Origin: a virus
Virus record (IMG/VR): IMGVR_UViG_3300044796_000197
Coordinates: 1-22,660 of that record
DNA length: 22,660 nt
Direction: 5' to 3' (one strand)
Shown here: piece by piece, positions 22,287-22,660 of the stretch
Numbering within the stretch: the first letter of the stretch is position 1
Layout of the letters: every line of letters begins with the position of its first letter
Program-made: the position numbers and the translations under genes
Notes under the pieces: model-generated
Databases searched by the model: none
The model's input: the letters and a program-made list of their open reading frames with translations, nothing else
Told to the model about the DNA's origin: nothing

Positions 22287-22660
22287 TTAATACTCCGTGT
22301 CTATCCTGGCATAATTGTCGTCTTCGCCAACGTCAGTACGGCTTTCCGGCTCCCAGTCGGCGTCGTCTTCTTCTGTAGTAGCCGGGTCGGGCATTATGGT
22401 GTCAGGCGTAACTTCAATGTTGTAGTCGCCCACTTCAGCAAGTACTAACGTCAGCATAGCGCTGTCGGCATGGTCTGGGCTTTTGCCATGTAGACGTTTC
22501 TTCATTTCCTTTTTTTCTTCAATGTATATTTTACCGCCAACAAATTTGTATTCAATGCTTGACAGTTCAGCCATTAAGTCTTCTGGCTCGTTACCGTCTT
22601 CGTCCGGCATTATGTATACTTCGCCAGCCTCAAACCAGCTGCGCAGCGTCCAATACATTT
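22287..22660 (-). CDS. Terminase large subunit, C-terminal fragment (cut by the right edge)
   Basis: The open frame continues beyond the window, so only the last 124 or so codons are seen; the first Met in view is internal. The fragment has the end of the nuclease domain: MYWTLRSWFEAGEVYI, KFVGGKIYIEEKKEMKKRLH and GKSPDHADSAMLTLVLAEVG. The SPDHADS motif, with its first Asp, corresponds to the last acidic residue of the RNase H-like active site (family pattern G-x-S-P-D-x-A-D-A). It is followed by an acidic, poorly ordered tail of about 50 residues. The enzyme packages DNA into the head with ATP and cuts concatemers. Its position upstream of the portal is standard. Confidence 0.92.
   Translation of the reverse strand, partial: MYWTLRSWFEAGEVYIMPDEDGNEPEDLMAELSSIEYKFVGGKIYIEEKKEMKKRLHGKSPDHADSAMLTLVLAEVGDYNIEVTPDTIMPDPATTEEDDADWEPESRTDVGEDDNYARIDTEY

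Noticed and set aside
1-22660. Alternative genetic code with TGA read as an amino acid
   Set aside because: TGA ends both the MuF gene and the glycosidase gene at sensible positions, and no in-frame TGA occurs inside the conserved genes.
1-22660. Specific avoidance of GATC as a restriction site
   Set aside because: All four GATN tetranucleotides are about equally rare by eye, so the shortage is of GAT itself; GATC alone is not singled out.

Overview
The window is one uninterrupted, leftward-transcribed (minus-strand) structural module of a tailed phage or prophage. Every gene I accept is on the minus strand, genes abut or overlap, and no stretch over 300 bases lacks a gene. I see no tRNA, rRNA, integrase, lysis, replication or bacterial gene. 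Conserved markers are the C-terminus of a large terminase, a Mu gp29-like (DUF935) portal, a MuF protein, a Mu gpI-like protease with a nested scaffold, an HK97-type capsid protein, a gpG-like tail completion protein, a tail terminator, a tail tube, a frameshifted tail-assembly chaperone, a tape measure of about 805 residues, a distal tail protein and a baseplate hub. There is no sheath gene, so a siphovirus with a Mu-like head is the best reading. The tape measure predicts a tail of roughly 120 nm. The code is standard: TAA, TAG and TGA all end genes.

Layout in transcription order (right to left): (1) 22660-16809, packaging and capsid: terminase end, portal, MuF protein, protease/scaffold, decoration protein, major capsid protein. 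(2) 16796-10203, an unusually large block of about 6.6 kb with twelve small to medium, mostly beta-rich or low-complexity genes. It includes a clan GH-A glycoside hydrolase with a virion-type N-terminus, a tandem pair of paralogous lectin-like proteins, and two paralogues built of a ~14-residue T-Q-x-T-K-S-R-I repeat. (3) 10170-7844, neck and tail completion: connector, gpG-like protein, tail terminator, a small disordered protein. (4) 7844-1, tail: tube with inserted beta domains, chaperone with a -1 frameshift, tape measure, distal tail protein carrying a carbohydrate-binding insertion, and a hub that runs off the left edge and is itself decorated with beta modules.

The unifying theme is sugar recognition and processing. 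A likely glycosidase, a CBM-like insert in the distal tail protein, jelly-roll-like modules in the hub and a duplicated beta-sandwich pair suggest a host covered in polysaccharide. The host cannot be named from this window. Evolved distal tail proteins with CBMs are known from phages of Gram-positive bacteria, and TQ-x-x-x-SRI type repeats seem to me more typical of uncultivated metagenomic phages, but both are weak hints. Base composition is near 47% GC, with a striking shortage of the trinucleotide GAT/ATC on both strands.

The most unusual candidates for undescribed biology are the TQ-SRI repeat proteins and the accessory virion island (glycosidase plus paralogous lectin-like proteins) between capsid and connector genes.
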